Shown here one piece after another: positions 18,669 to 27,283 of a DNA stretch of 54,968 nucleotides. The translations under genes were made by a program, and so were the position numbers. Below the pieces are notes generated by a model, which had not been told where the DNA came from, searched no databases, and saw nothing but the letters and a program-made list of their open reading frames with translations. Origin of the DNA: Gordonia lacunae (GTDB lineage: Bacteria; Actinomycetota; Actinomycetes; Mycobacteriales; Mycobacteriaceae); assembly GCF_002149015.1 (NCBI RefSeq), contig NZ_NGFO01000010.1, positions 124,687 to 179,654 of the forward strand, written 5' to 3'. Positions within the stretch are counted from its first letter, which is position 1, and each line of letters starts with the position of its first letter.

Positions 18669-19279
18669 ATGAGTGAGGGTTCACTACCGGGGGCGATCGA
18701 CGACTTCACCGCCGGCGCCCGGCATCTGACGCAGTTGGTCGACCTGATCGGTGACGAGGGGTGGGACGGCCCCGGACTGGGGGAGTGGTCACTGCGATCG
18801 CTCGTCGGACACGCGAGCCGATCGCTGACCACCGTGGCCGACTACCTGGCCGAACGGGCTCAGGTGTCGAGTTGGACTCGACAGCAGCATATTTCGCGTC
18901 CATCCAGGGTTACGGCGACCCCGCCTCGGTCCGACAACGTGGAGTCGACGCCGGTCTGGCGCTGGGGGACGATCCGCGGGCGGGGGTTCTGGAGCGTCGG
19001 GCACGGGCAATCGAAGCCCTTGCAGGAGTCGATGATCGGCCGCTGTCGACACCGTTCGGCGGCATCATGCTGTCCGATTACCTGCCGACCCGGACCTTCG
19101 AACTGGCGGTACACGGCCTCGACATCGCCCGCGCGATCGGCGCGGATCTCCCACTCCCGGCGCCGGTGCTCGCGTCAGCTCTGTCGACCGCGACGGCGAT
19201 AGCAACACTGACCGGACAGGGTGAGCGCGTGCTGCTCACCCTGACCGGTCGGGAGTCGGCGCCCCTGTCCCTCGTCTGA
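18669..19279 (+). pseudogene. DinB/maleylpyruvate isomerase-like protein (TIGR03083-type), frameshifted
   Basis: Two halves of one protein lie in different frames. The first, from ATG 18669, reads through GEWSLRSLVGHASRSLTTV, typical of the mycothiol-dependent maleylpyruvate isomerase N-terminal (MDMPI_N/DinB-like) fold. The second half, from about 18880, reads STAAYFASIQGYGDPASV and then LAVHGLDIARAIGADLPLP to a stop at 19279. Joining them needs a -1 shift (one missing base) near 18860-18880. Neither half alone is a complete domain. It is 5 bp after the OPT gene. A real inactivating mutation, an assembly error and programmed frameshifting cannot be separated from sequence; I see no slippery heptamer. 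Confidence 0.7.
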
Positions 19280-19295
19280 GGCGTCTCGCGCGGAG

Positions 19296-19865
19296 TCAGC
19301 CCGCGACGTTGCTGTGCGCGAATTCGGCGACGATCGCGGCGTTGAAGGCGGCGAGGTCGTCGGGCTTGCGGCTGGTGATCAGCACGTTGTCACCGTCACG
19401 GCACGTGACGACCTCCTCGTCGACCCAGGTGCCGCCGGCATTGATCACATCGGTCCGCACGCTCGGGAAGGACGTGAGCGTCCGCCCGCGGACCACGTCG
19501 GCCTCGATCAGCGTCCACGGCGCGTGGCAGATGGCCGCCACCGGCTTGCCCGCGTCGAAGAAGCTGCGCACGAAACGGACGGCGGGCTCCGAGGTGCGCA
19601 GGAAATCGGGATTGGCGACACCGCCGGGTAGGACGAGCCCGTCGAAATCCATCACGCGAGCGTCCTCGAGCGTGAGGTCGACCGGGAAGGTGTCGGCCTT
19701 GTCGAGGTGGTTGAACGCCTGGACGGTCCCGGAGTCGGTGGACACCAGGACGGGCTTCCCGCCACACGCCTCGACCGACTTCCAGGGCTCGGTGAGTTCG
19801 ACCTGCTCGGCGCCCTCCTGGGCGACCAAGAATGCGATGGTGGTGCCGTTGAGTTCTTCGGCCAT
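19296..19865 (-). CDS. DJ-1/PfpI family (type 1 glutamine amidotransferase-like) protein
   Basis: A 189-residue protein of the DJ-1/PfpI superfamily. The nucleophile elbow AICHAPW places the cysteine near residue 110, with the conserved LVLPGGVANPDFLR upstream. PfpI-like members are stress proteins with chaperone, glyoxalase or deglycase activity, and the biochemical role here is open. AGAGGAGG precedes ATG 19865, a strong ribosome site. It is divergent from the alpha/beta hydrolase. Confidence 0.92.
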   Translation of the reverse strand: MAEELNGTTIAFLVAQEGAEQVELTEPWKSVEACGGKPVLVSTDSGTVQAFNHLDKADTFPVDLTLEDARVMDFDGLVLPGGVANPDFLRTSEPAVRFVRSFFDAGKPVAAICHAPWTLIEADVVRGRTLTSFPSVRTDVINAGGTWVDEEVVTCRDGDNVLITSRKPDDLAAFNAAIVAEFAHSNVAG

Positions 19866-20018
19866 GGCTCGTGTACCTCCTCTGTGCACCGCAGATGGCA
19901 GCGGTGCCTCGCCATGTCCGGTACCCGGAGGTGCCGCGCACCAAACGGTCGCACCCCGCCCGGACCCGGCCCGGCCCGGGTGTGTTGAATGTCCCCGGGC
20001 AACGACTGGGAGGTAGTG

Positions 20019-21122
20019 GTGGCAGGCTTCGACGGCGTCGCGACGCTGGTTCATCTGGCGCGCGGCGGGGAGATCGGTGAGTCGCACGAGACCCCGCACA
20101 CGCTGATCGCCGATGGCCCGCACCGCACGCTGCGGCGGTACGGCACCGACGACGAGGTGGTCGCGGCAGCCGCCACGGGACGGCGACCGGTGCTGCTGGT
20201 CCCACCGCTCGCGGTGTCGACGGCGTGCTACGACCTCGCCGACGGATTGTCGGTGGTGCAGTTTCTGCTGTCGACCGGTCGGGTTCCGTACGTGCTCGAC
20301 TTCGGTGACATGACGCGCGCCGACCGCCACCTGGGTTTCGCGGACTTCTTCGACGACATCGTCCCCGGAGCCGTCGCCGCGACGGTCGCGGACTTCTACG
20401 GCACCGGTGACCGCGGCGCGTCCGGAACGACCCCGGGTCCGGCCGGGGTCGATGTACTGGCCTGGAGCATCGGCGGGACCATCAGCCTGCTCACGGCGGC
20501 AGCGAACCCGGATCTCCCGCTGGCCTCGGTGGTCGCGGTCGGTACCCCGCTCGACTACGCCAAAGTGGCGCCGTATCCGCTGGTGAAGTCCCTGATGCGG
20601 CCGGTCGGCCCCACGCCGGTGAAGCTGGCGCTGCGCGCGCTCGGCGGGATTCCCGCGCCGCTGGTCCGCCTTGCCTACCGGGGCACGGCGTGGCAGCGCG
20701 AACTGAAGAAGCCCGGCTACATCCTGCGCAACGCCGACGACACCGAGGCCCTCTCGCGGATGAAGGCCATCGACCGCTTCCAGGCGACGATGCCCGGCTA
20801 CCCGGGCAAGGTGTCCGAGCAGATGTGGGAGAACTTCATCATGCGCGGCGAACTGGCCGGCGGCGTGCTCGACTTCGACGGTCGCGTCGTCGATCTCGCC
20901 GACGTCGCGGTACCGGTCGCGCTGTTCGGCAGTCACCGGGACGCGATCGTCAGCTGGGCTGCGGCCCACCACGGGGTGGAACTCCTGGTTGGGGCGCCAC
21001 GCGTGGACTTCACGACCGTCGAGACCAGTCATCTCGGATTGATCGCCGGGTCCGCGGCGGTGGAACACACGTGGCCGGTGATCGAGGAGTTCCTGAGCGA
21101 CCTGGATCCGCGCCGCTCGTAG
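20019..21122 (+). CDS. Alpha/beta hydrolase related to PhaC-type acyltransferases
   Basis: A protein of about 367 residues with an alpha/beta hydrolase core. The nucleophile elbow is LAWSIGGTIS. The acid is probably the aspartate in GSHRDAIV and the base the histidine in ETSHLGLI. The segments PVLLVPPLAVSTACYDL and YVLDFGD resemble poly(3-hydroxyalkanoate) synthase-like hydrolases of mycobacteria, but the synthase cysteine is a serine here. A GGGAGG sits five bases before GTG 20019; ATG 19989 is an alternative that adds ten residues. The TAG stop is followed by an inverted repeat GATGAA-N6-TTCATC. The substrate is unknown. Confidence 0.82.
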   Translation: MAGFDGVATLVHLARGGEIGESHETPHTLIADGPHRTLRRYGTDDEVVAAAATGRRPVLLVPPLAVSTACYDLADGLSVVQFLLSTGRVPYVLDFGDMTRADRHLGFADFFDDIVPGAVAATVADFYGTGDRGASGTTPGPAGVDVLAWSIGGTISLLTAAANPDLPLASVVAVGTPLDYAKVAPYPLVKSLMRPVGPTPVKLALRALGGIPAPLVRLAYRGTAWQRELKKPGYILRNADDTEALSRMKAIDRFQATMPGYPGKVSEQMWENFIMRGELAGGVLDFDGRVVDLADVAVPVALFGSHRDAIVSWAAAHHGVELLVGAPRVDFTTVETSHLGLIAGSAAVEHTWPVIEEFLSDLDPRRS

Positions 21123-21140
21123 ATGAAAAAACCTTCATCT
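21123..21140. promoter_or_regulatory. Inverted repeat upstream of the two-component operon
   Basis: GATGAA and TTCATC flank AAAACC, starting at the last base of the hydrolase stop codon and about 45 bases before the Asp-rich gene. A further TTC-rich segment follows. It could be a response-regulator site or promoter element for the two-component operon. There is no U-run, so a terminator is less likely. Confidence 0.3.
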
Positions 21141-21183
21141 TCGACTCATGGTCGGCTCACCGGAGTCCGACAGAGTCGTCGAC

Positions 21184-21585
21184 ATGAAGATCTCACGAGT
21201 ACTCGCCACCCTCGCCCTCGGTGCGCTCGCGGTCGCTGTGGTGACCGCCAGCTTCTTCCTCATCCGTTCGCCCGAGCCCGACCTGGCCGCCGACTCGGTG
21301 TCGGTCGATGTCGCATCGCAGGCGGCCCAGACCGAGGCACCTCGAACCCAGACCACTCCGGCGCCCGTTCCGCAGATCCCGGCCGGCGCGCCGGTGCAGC
21401 GGGCCGTCCCGCCGAACCTGAACTCCGACGACGACGATTGGTGTGACGTCCGAGTGGTCGATCGCGACGACGACTGCGATGACGACCGGGACGATGACTG
21501 GGATGACCAGGGCGGCGACGACCGGGGCGGCGACGACCAGGGCGGCGACTGGGACGATGACATCGATGACGACCGGGACGACTGA
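21184..21585 (+). CDS. Small exported/anchored protein with an Asp-rich C-terminal tail
   Basis: A 133-residue protein of unknown function. A hydrophobic segment, VLATLALGALAVAVVTASFF, near residues 6-25 acts as signal or anchor. A Pro/Thr/Ala-rich spacer follows, then a tail in which 30 of the last 54 residues are aspartate, interrupted by Gly-Gly pairs and containing two cysteines (DWCD and DDDC). Composition suggests calcium or other cation binding outside the membrane. The histidine kinase gene overlaps or abuts its 3' end, which links the protein to that signalling system. No known domain is visible. The repeat-like GAC/GGC codons may change length between strains. Confidence 0.75.
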   Translation: MKISRVLATLALGALAVAVVTASFFLIRSPEPDLAADSVSVDVASQAAQTEAPRTQTTPAPVPQIPAGAPVQRAVPPNLNSDDDDWCDVRVVDRDDDCDDDRDDDWDDQGGDDRGGDDQGGDWDDDIDDDRDD

Positions 21586-23137
21586 CGACGCGAGCGGGCC
21601 GAGTTCAGTCGAGAGGGCGGGTGTGCGGCAGCGCCCCGCGCTCTCGGCACGCTGGCGTATCACGGCCTGGATCATGCTCACCACGTTCCTGCTGCTGGTG
21701 GTCGTGTTCGTGGTGACCCGCAATCTGCTGCTCCGCGACGTCGACAGTCGGGCGAACCATGACGTCGCGCAGGAGGCCAGCGAGTTCCGGACCTTCGCGG
21801 CCGAGGGCGTCGACCCGACGACCACCGAACCCTTCACGTCGGTGTCGCGGCTGCTGGAGGTGTTCCTCTCCCGGCAGTCGGCCGGGCAGGGCGAGGTCAT
21901 GGCCGGCGTCGTCGGTGACACCGAGATCCTCGAACTCCCCGGGAACGCCTGGCCGGCCGCGGGGGAGGGCCGCCGGGTGCTCGACGAGCTACGAGCCCAG
22001 ACCGGTCCGGCCGGCGTGTTGATGACCGATCACGGTGAGATCCGCTGGGGGAAGGTCGAACTGGAACCGTCCGGGGAAGGTTCGGCCGATCCGGTGGCAG
22101 GTCCGGCGCAGCCGGGGACCTTCCTCGTCGGCATCTACACCGATCCCGGTAGGGAACTGGTGGACCGCACGATGCGGGTCCTCGCGATCGTGGGACTCGC
22201 CGGCATGATCGTCACCACCGGGGTGGCCTACCTGGTCGCCGGCCGGATTCTGGCGCCGGTGCGCAGTGTGCGGATGGTCGCCGCGGAGATCAGCGAGAAC
22301 GACCTCACCGCGCGTGTGCCGGTCATCGGGCGCGATGACGTGGCCGCACTGGCACAGACCTTCAACGCGATGCTCGACCGGATCGAGGACGCGTACACGA
22401 CGCAGCGCCAGTTCGTCGACGATGCCGGCCACGAGCTACGGACTCCCATCACGGTCGTGCGCGGTCATCTCGAACTGCTGCCCGACGATCCGGAGGAGCG
22501 CCGTAAGACGCTCGACCTCGTCGACAGCGAGCTGGGCCGGATGGGGCGCATCGTCGGGGATCTGCTCATGCTGGCGAAGTCCGAGCAACCCGATTTCGTG
22601 GTGGCCAGGACGGCCGATGCGGCACAACTGATGCTCGACATCGAGTCGAAGGTGCAACCGCTCGGCGACCGGCGGTGGCTGCTCATGGAGGTCGCCGAGG
22701 GGACGTGCACGGTCGATCACGAGCGGATCACCCAGGCGATGCTGCAGTACGCGTCGAACGCCGTCCGCCACACGGACGACGGCTCCGTGATCCAGTTGGG
22801 GTCACGCTTCGCCGGGGTGGGACCGCAACGCCACCTGTCGATCTGGATCACCGACGACGGCCCGGGCGTCGAGCAGGAGGACGCGGCGCGGATCTTCGAA
22901 CGTTTCCAGCGCGGCCGCTCCGCGTCGGCGCCGCAGCACTCTGCCGGCGCCGGTCTGGGTCTGGCGATCGTCCGCGCCATCGCCGACGCCCACCACGGTG
23001 TCGCCTGGGTGCGCAGCGTCCCGGGTCACGGTGCAACGTTCGGCATCGATGTCCCGGCGCCCGATCCGGACCCGCGGGCCACGAATTCGTCCGCCGGCGC
23101 TGTGCCGCCGGCACCAGGAGAAGGAGACCGGCGATGA
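21566..23137 (+). CDS. Sensor histidine kinase (HAMP, HisKA, HATPase)
   Basis: A transmembrane kinase of about 523 residues. The first membrane helix is ITAWIMLTTFLLLVVVFVV, an extracytoplasmic domain of about 150 residues follows, and the second helix is VLAIVGLAGMIVTTGVAYLV. A HAMP segment (ISENDLTARVPVIGRDDVAAL) leads to the H-box QFVDDAGHELRTPI, then N-box YASNAVRHT, G1 DDGPGV and G2 GAGLGLAIV. The start is uncertain. ATG 21566 overlaps the Asp-rich gene by 20 bases, while GTG 21623 has GAGAGGGCGG before it. The stop overlaps the response regulator start as ATGA. The extracellular domain plus the Asp-rich neighbour suggests an envelope or cation signal. Confidence 0.93.
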   Translation: MTTGTTDDASGPSSVERAGVRQRPALSARWRITAWIMLTTFLLLVVVFVVTRNLLLRDVDSRANHDVAQEASEFRTFAAEGVDPTTTEPFTSVSRLLEVFLSRQSAGQGEVMAGVVGDTEILELPGNAWPAAGEGRRVLDELRAQTGPAGVLMTDHGEIRWGKVELEPSGEGSADPVAGPAQPGTFLVGIYTDPGRELVDRTMRVLAIVGLAGMIVTTGVAYLVAGRILAPVRSVRMVAAEISENDLTARVPVIGRDDVAALAQTFNAMLDRIEDAYTTQRQFVDDAGHELRTPITVVRGHLELLPDDPEERRKTLDLVDSELGRMGRIVGDLLMLAKSEQPDFVVARTADAAQLMLDIESKVQPLGDRRWLLMEVAEGTCTVDHERITQAMLQYASNAVRHTDDGSVIQLGSRFAGVGPQRHLSIWITDDGPGVEQEDAARIFERFQRGRSASAPQHSAGAGLGLAIVRAIADAHHGVAWVRSVPGHGATFGIDVPAPDPDPRATNSSAGAVPPAPGEGDRR

Positions 23138-23802
23138 GCCGTGTTCTGATCGCCGAGGACGACGCGCGGATCGCCTCGTTCATCGGCAACGGCCTGCGTG
23201 CGGCGGGTTACAGCACCGAGCATGTGTCCGACGGACTGTCGGCGCTCGAAGCCGCGCGCGGCGGAGGTTTCGACATGGTGGTCCTCGACATCGGCCTGCC
23301 GTCGATGGACGGATTCGACGTGCTGTACTGCATGCGCGGCGAGGGGATCACGACCCCGGTGATCGTACTCACCGCCCGAGACAGCGTGAGCGACACGGTC
23401 AGTGGGCTCGAAGGTGGCGCCAACGACTACATGACCAAGCCCTTCCAGTTCGCCGAGCTGCTCGCCCGCATCCGGTTGCGGCTCGTCGACGACTCGGCAG
23501 TCGCGTCGGAGAACCTGTTGGCCGCCGGGGATCTCCGCCTCGATCTGAAATCACGCCGGGCACGTGTGGGCGCGGACACGATCGACCTCACCGCGCGCGA
23601 GTTCGCTCTGCTGGAGGTGTTCCTGCGGCATCCCGACCAGGTGCTGTCGCGGGAGCAGATCCTCGGCCACGTCTGGGGTTACGACTTCGACCCCGCGTCG
23701 AACGTGGTCGACGTCTATGTGCGGGCGCTCCGCAACAAGATCGGCTCGCATCGGCTGGAGACGGTGCGCGGCATGGGATATCGGCTTCGTGTCGTCGACT
23801 AG
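23134..23802 (+). CDS. OmpR/PhoB family response regulator
   Basis: A 222-residue response regulator. The receiver domain has the acidic pair EDD at residues 8-10, the phosphorylation aspartate in MVVLDIGLPSMDGF near residue 52, and the lysine in YMTKPF near 101. The C-terminal winged helix reads LTAREFALLEVFLRHPDQVL and VDVYVRALRNKIG. AAGGAGA precedes ATG 23134, which overlaps the kinase stop by 4 bp. It is the output partner of that kinase. Its TAG stop shares CTAG with the convergent gene. Confidence 0.96.
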   Translation: MSRVLIAEDDARIASFIGNGLRAAGYSTEHVSDGLSALEAARGGGFDMVVLDIGLPSMDGFDVLYCMRGEGITTPVIVLTARDSVSDTVSGLEGGANDYMTKPFQFAELLARIRLRLVDDSAVASENLLAAGDLRLDLKSRRARVGADTIDLTAREFALLEVFLRHPDQVLSREQILGHVWGYDFDPASNVVDVYVRALRNKIGSHRLETVRGMGYRLRVVD

Positions 23803-24956
23803 GTCTGCTCTCGCTCCGGTGCGACACTGAGCCAGTCGGTGAATCCCGACGGATCGTGCCGGCCCAGCGCCCCGTGCTCGAAGAGTCCCCAGCCGGTGCG
23901 TGTGGTGCCGTCGGCCTCGCGGCACTCGGCGCGCCCGACGTGATCGATGACGCCGAACGGCGCGCGTCCGATGATCTCGGAGCTGGTCATGTCGTAGGTG
24001 AGGCGTTCGGTGAAGTCCGCTCCCCGCCAGACACCGTGGGTCCAGTCGGGGTCGCCGCCGTACCCACCGCCCACGTGGATCGGGACGGGGAGAAGCGATT
24101 CCACCGTCAACGTCACCGCCGAACCGCCCGCGCCGGTGGTGGAGATCGTTGCACCGGTGGGCACGCGGGTTCCGGGCGCGTAGTGGACGGTGACATTCGG
24201 CCACCCCAGCTGTTCGACGCGCCCGTCTTTCCAGACCCGTGAACAGTCGTTGAGGGTGCGGTAGCCATCCGGGTTCTCCTGGATGATGACGACGAGCTGG
24301 AAGTCGTCGAAGGCGATCGGGACGTACAGCCACCACATGCCCTCGAACGGCGGGTCGGCCGGCCGACCGGCCGGTTCGGGCTCGCCGACCGGCCGGATTC
24401 CCCACGAGCGGTCGCGGGTGCCGACCCAGGTCGCCGGGTCCACGACGATCTGTTCGCCGTCGACGGTGATCGACCCGCGCCACGTGCCGACCTGGGCGAA
24501 TCGCTGCGCGTCCAGGGTGACCTTCGCGCCTTGCCGCATCACATGGGGTTGTTCGAGAAGGGCGTCGAACAGGCCCTCCCAGTGCAGGTCCAGGGCGATG
24601 CCCTCGGTCTCGGCGAGGGTCAGGTGGAGTGCGCGGAGCGGGTCCGCGACGGCCAGTCGATAGTTGCCGACGCGCTGCTCGAGCCGGTTGTCGTCGATCG
24701 CGTCAGCGAGGTGCACCGCGGTCTGGGTGTCGGTGCCGTCGGGCTGCCGGCGCCGGATCAGGACGAACGCGTCCTTCACGCCGAGGTTGGGGTAGTACCC
24801 GATGCCGGTGATGAGGAAGATGGAGCCGCTACGGTCGTGTGCGTTGAGGTAAGCGCGATCGTAGAAGTTGCGGTCGCTGTTGCCCGGCCATGCGATCGGC
24901 TGCGGCAGTTGATGAATGGGATACTCGTCCATCGGTCCCAGGCCGGTTCGGCTCAT
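23799..24956 (-). CDS. Uncharacterised protein, possibly DUF7064/7065-like
   Basis: A 385-residue protein without membrane segments. It has a tryptophan-rich beta-type composition and patterns such as PWSFYD-like WPGNSDRNFYDRAYLNAH at the start, DRSWGIRPVG in the middle and WWLYVPIAFDDFQLVV. This resembles AttH/carotenoid 1,2-hydratase-like lipocalin folds annotated as DUF7064/DUF7065 in actinobacteria, but the match is from memory. The phosphotransferase gene ends 4 bp upstream on the same strand, so they are an operon, and a TetR gene is divergent. A role in steroid, terpenoid or related lipid catabolism is a guess from context. Confidence 0.6.
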   Translation of the reverse strand: MSRTGLGPMDEYPIHQLPQPIAWPGNSDRNFYDRAYLNAHDRSGSIFLITGIGYYPNLGVKDAFVLIRRRQPDGTDTQTAVHLADAIDDNRLEQRVGNYRLAVADPLRALHLTLAETEGIALDLHWEGLFDALLEQPHVMRQGAKVTLDAQRFAQVGTWRGSITVDGEQIVVDPATWVGTRDRSWGIRPVGEPEPAGRPADPPFEGMWWLYVPIAFDDFQLVVIIQENPDGYRTLNDCSRVWKDGRVEQLGWPNVTVHYAPGTRVPTGATISTTGAGGSAVTLTVESLLPVPIHVGGGYGGDPDWTHGVWRGADFTERLTYDMTSSEIIGRAPFGVIDHVGRAECREADGTTRTGWGLFEHGALGRHDPSGFTDWLSVAPEREQT

Positions 24957-24960
24957 GCGG

Positions 24961-26094
24961 TCAGTCCTCCTCGAGGAGTCGTTCGAGCAGTGGTCGGTGG
25001 TAGAACAGCGTGCCGTCGACGTCGTCGGGGCGATCGAGTTCGCCGAAGTGCACGCGGCGGGCGCCGGTGCGCATGAAGACGCAACACCACTGGACGGCAG
25101 CGTGGACGTAGAACCATCGCAGGTCCCCGAGTTCGACGCCGGTCCGCTGCCGGTAGGTGTCGCGGACGTCGCTCTCACGCAGCAGATCCGGCAGGCCCGG
25201 CAGGCCCGCCATCGTCGCGAGTTCGTGAAAGACCTGGTGCGCGAACACCACCCAGGCGATGTCGAGTTCACGCGGACCGGTGCGTGCCATCTCCCAATCG
25301 AGTACCGCGGTGGTCGTGAAGTCCGCGAACATCATGTTGCCGATTCGCGAGTCGCCCCAGGACAGGACGGGTTCGGTGTGCGCGACGTCGTCGGGGAAGT
25401 TGTCGGCGAGCCATGCGAGTGCACGTTCGACCAGCGGTGAACGGCCGATCCCCTCCACCGAGAAGTCGTACCAGTCCTGCAGCCAGGCGAGCAGACGGGC
25501 GAGGGGGGTGTCACCCGCGGGGAGATCGTCGGCGAGGAAACCGAACTGCCGGGCCGCGTCGGGGATGGAGTGGAGGTCGGCGATCACGCCCACCGCGGAC
25601 TCCTGGGCCCGGCGGCGATCGGCCTCGGTGGCGTCCCCGAACCAGTTGTCGCCGAACGTGTACGGCATCACGTCGGGCGGGACCTCACCCTCGCACCGGT
25701 CCATCAGGAAGAACGGCGCGCCCAGGAGCGTGCCACTCGGTTCGAGGTGGTGGACGGCGGGCACCGGGACGTCGCTGAGTTGCGCGATCAATCGCATCGT
25801 CTCGTACTGGTGATCCATGCGGTAGGAACGGAACACGGGAACGTCGGCGCTCGACGGCGCCATCCGCATGACCCAATGCCGGGTGGGTTCGCCGGGCCAG
25901 GACACCGATACCGGGATGGTCTCCGACGACATGCCGTTGCTGTCGCCGCTCGCGGTGACCGTGACCTCGGGCACGGCGTCGGGAGTGTCGCTCTGCTCGG
26001 CCAGCCAGCGCGCGAGCGTGTCCGGGACCGAGGCGTTGTCCCGACTGGAACGCTGCAGATGGTCGACCTGCTCGACGGCGGGTTCGGTGGCCAT
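24961..26094 (-). CDS. APH-like phosphotransferase family protein
   Basis: A 377-residue kinase-fold protein (aminoglycoside phosphotransferase/ACAD10-like). The catalytic segment reads SWGDSRIGNMMF near residue 240, in place of the commoner HGD-x4-N, and the metal-binding segment is VLDWEMARTG. A Trp-Gly-Asp version is common in actinobacterial members that act in small-molecule catabolism, not in drug resistance. ATG 26094 has AGGGGGTG before it; GTG 26100 is possible. It is followed by the uncharacterised 385-residue gene and is divergent from a TetR gene that is likely its repressor. Confidence 0.85.
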   Translation of the reverse strand: MATEPAVEQVDHLQRSSRDNASVPDTLARWLAEQSDTPDAVPEVTVTASGDSNGMSSETIPVSVSWPGEPTRHWVMRMAPSSADVPVFRSYRMDHQYETMRLIAQLSDVPVPAVHHLEPSGTLLGAPFFLMDRCEGEVPPDVMPYTFGDNWFGDATEADRRRAQESAVGVIADLHSIPDAARQFGFLADDLPAGDTPLARLLAWLQDWYDFSVEGIGRSPLVERALAWLADNFPDDVAHTEPVLSWGDSRIGNMMFADFTTTAVLDWEMARTGPRELDIAWVVFAHQVFHELATMAGLPGLPDLLRESDVRDTYRQRTGVELGDLRWFYVHAAVQWCCVFMRTGARRVHFGELDRPDDVDGTLFYHRPLLERLLEED

Positions 26095-26125
26095 GGGCAC
26101 CCCCTGTGATCAATACCGGCATATT

Positions 26126-26142
26126 CGCTACGGTGAGTAGCG
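26126..26142. promoter_or_regulatory. Candidate TetR operator (CGCTAC-N5-GTAGCG)
   Basis: A perfect inverted repeat with 6-bp arms and a 5-bp centre lies in the 132-base divergent region between the phosphotransferase and the TetR gene, 32 bases from the phosphotransferase start. Its position favours control of both genes. The link to TetR is inferred. Confidence 0.45.
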
Positions 26143-26226
26143 TTATGACAGCAGAAGGGTCGCGCGGTTCGCAGCGACTTCGGGAAATCCCCGATCACAA
26201 GGTTCCGACGGAGAGCGGGTGGGCCG

Positions 26227-26814
26227 ATGAGCACCGGGACGGGAGAAGCGGTTTCGGGGCGTCCACGCGACCTCCGGATCGATTCGGCGGTGCTCGACGC
26301 CGCCGCGGAACTGGTCGTCGACGTCGGCTATCGGAAACTCACGATGGCTGCGATCGCCGATCGTGCGGGAACGACGAAGACCGCGCTCTACCGCCGCTGG
26401 TCGGGCAAAGCCGAGCTGATCCACGACCTCGCGTTCTCCCGGATGGCGCGGCTTCCTCCGTCCAGTGGTGAGGTCGAGGCGGACCTCCGCATCATGGTCG
26501 CGGCGGCTCGCGATCTCTTCGCCAGCCCGGTGACCCGTGCGGCGCTACCCGGGCTGATCTCGGACATGGCTGCCGAACCCGAACTGGCGGCGCGTGTGCA
26601 CGCCGGGTTCGCGGAGGTGTTCGGTGCATTGCGTGACCGGTTGGTGACCGCCGTCGACCGCGGCGAGGTGCATCCCGATGTGGATCCGGATCGGCTCATC
26701 GAAGTCGTCGGCGGAGCGGCGATGCTGCACGCGCTGCTGCTCGACGACCGTGAATTCGACACCGCATGGGCGGATCAACTCAGCGCGCTGGTCGTGCACG
26801 GAGTTCTGCGATGA
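26227..26814 (+). CDS. TetR family transcriptional regulator
   Basis: A 195-residue TetR protein. The DNA-binding domain near residues 18-62 includes AVLDAAAELVVDVGYRKLTM and IADRAGTTKTALYRRWSGKAEL. The C-terminal part (AALPGLISDMAAEPELAARV) is of the TetR_C_16-like type. It is divergent from the phosphotransferase operon and most likely represses it through the inverted repeat at 26126-26142. Twenty-eight bases separate it from the CoA-binding protein gene. Confidence 0.92.
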   Translation: MSTGTGEAVSGRPRDLRIDSAVLDAAAELVVDVGYRKLTMAAIADRAGTTKTALYRRWSGKAELIHDLAFSRMARLPPSSGEVEADLRIMVAAARDLFASPVTRAALPGLISDMAAEPELAARVHAGFAEVFGALRDRLVTAVDRGEVHPDVDPDRLIEVVGGAAMLHALLLDDREFDTAWADQLSALVVHGVLR

Positions 26815-26842
26815 GGCCGGCCGACCCACCTACACTCGTGGG

Positions 26843-27268
26843 ATGACCGCACCGAGCAACACCGACGACGTCGTCGAACAGATCTTGTCCACCTACGACA
26901 CGATCACCGTGGTGGGTGCCAGCGCCAATCCGTCGAAAGCCGCCAACGAGGTCCCGGCGTACATGAAGAATCGCGGCTGGCGGATCATCCCGGTGAACCC
27001 CACGGCCGACGAGATCGTCGGTGAGAAGGTGTACCGGACCCTCGCCGATGTGCCCGAACAGGTCGGCCTCGTCGACGTCTTCCGCCCCGGGCCCGAGTGT
27101 GCCGACGTCGCCCGGGCGGCCGTCGCGGCCGGTGCGACCGCCCTGTGGCTGCAGCTCGGTATCCGATCGGCGGAGGCGCGGTCGATCGCCGAGGACGCAG
27201 GTGTGTTGTACGTCGAAGATCGCTGCCTCATCATCGAGCAACGCCGCACCGGCATCGTTCCCGGCTGA
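26843..27268 (+). CDS. CoA-binding protein (YccU/CoA_binding_2 family)
   Basis: A 141-residue single-domain Rossmann protein. It contains ITVVGASANPSKAANEVPAYM near residue 21, PVNPTADEIVGEKVY and a VYVEDRC segment near the C terminus, all standard for the CoA_binding_2 family related to succinyl-CoA synthetase alpha subunit N-domains. The role is unknown; family members bind CoA and may respond to CoA redox state. It lies 15 bp before the membrane protein gene on the same strand. Confidence 0.9.
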   Translation: MTAPSNTDDVVEQILSTYDTITVVGASANPSKAANEVPAYMKNRGWRIIPVNPTADEIVGEKVYRTLADVPEQVGLVDVFRPGPECADVARAAVAAGATALWLQLGIRSAEARSIAEDAGVLYVEDRCLIIEQRRTGIVPG

Positions 27269-27283
27269 CGGCAGGGTGGCCCG

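Noticed and set aside
21443..21565. Upstream extension of the histidine kinase (Thr/Ala-rich repeats)
   Set aside because: It is the other-frame reading of the Asp-rich tail codons; kinase starts at 21566 or 21623 fit better.
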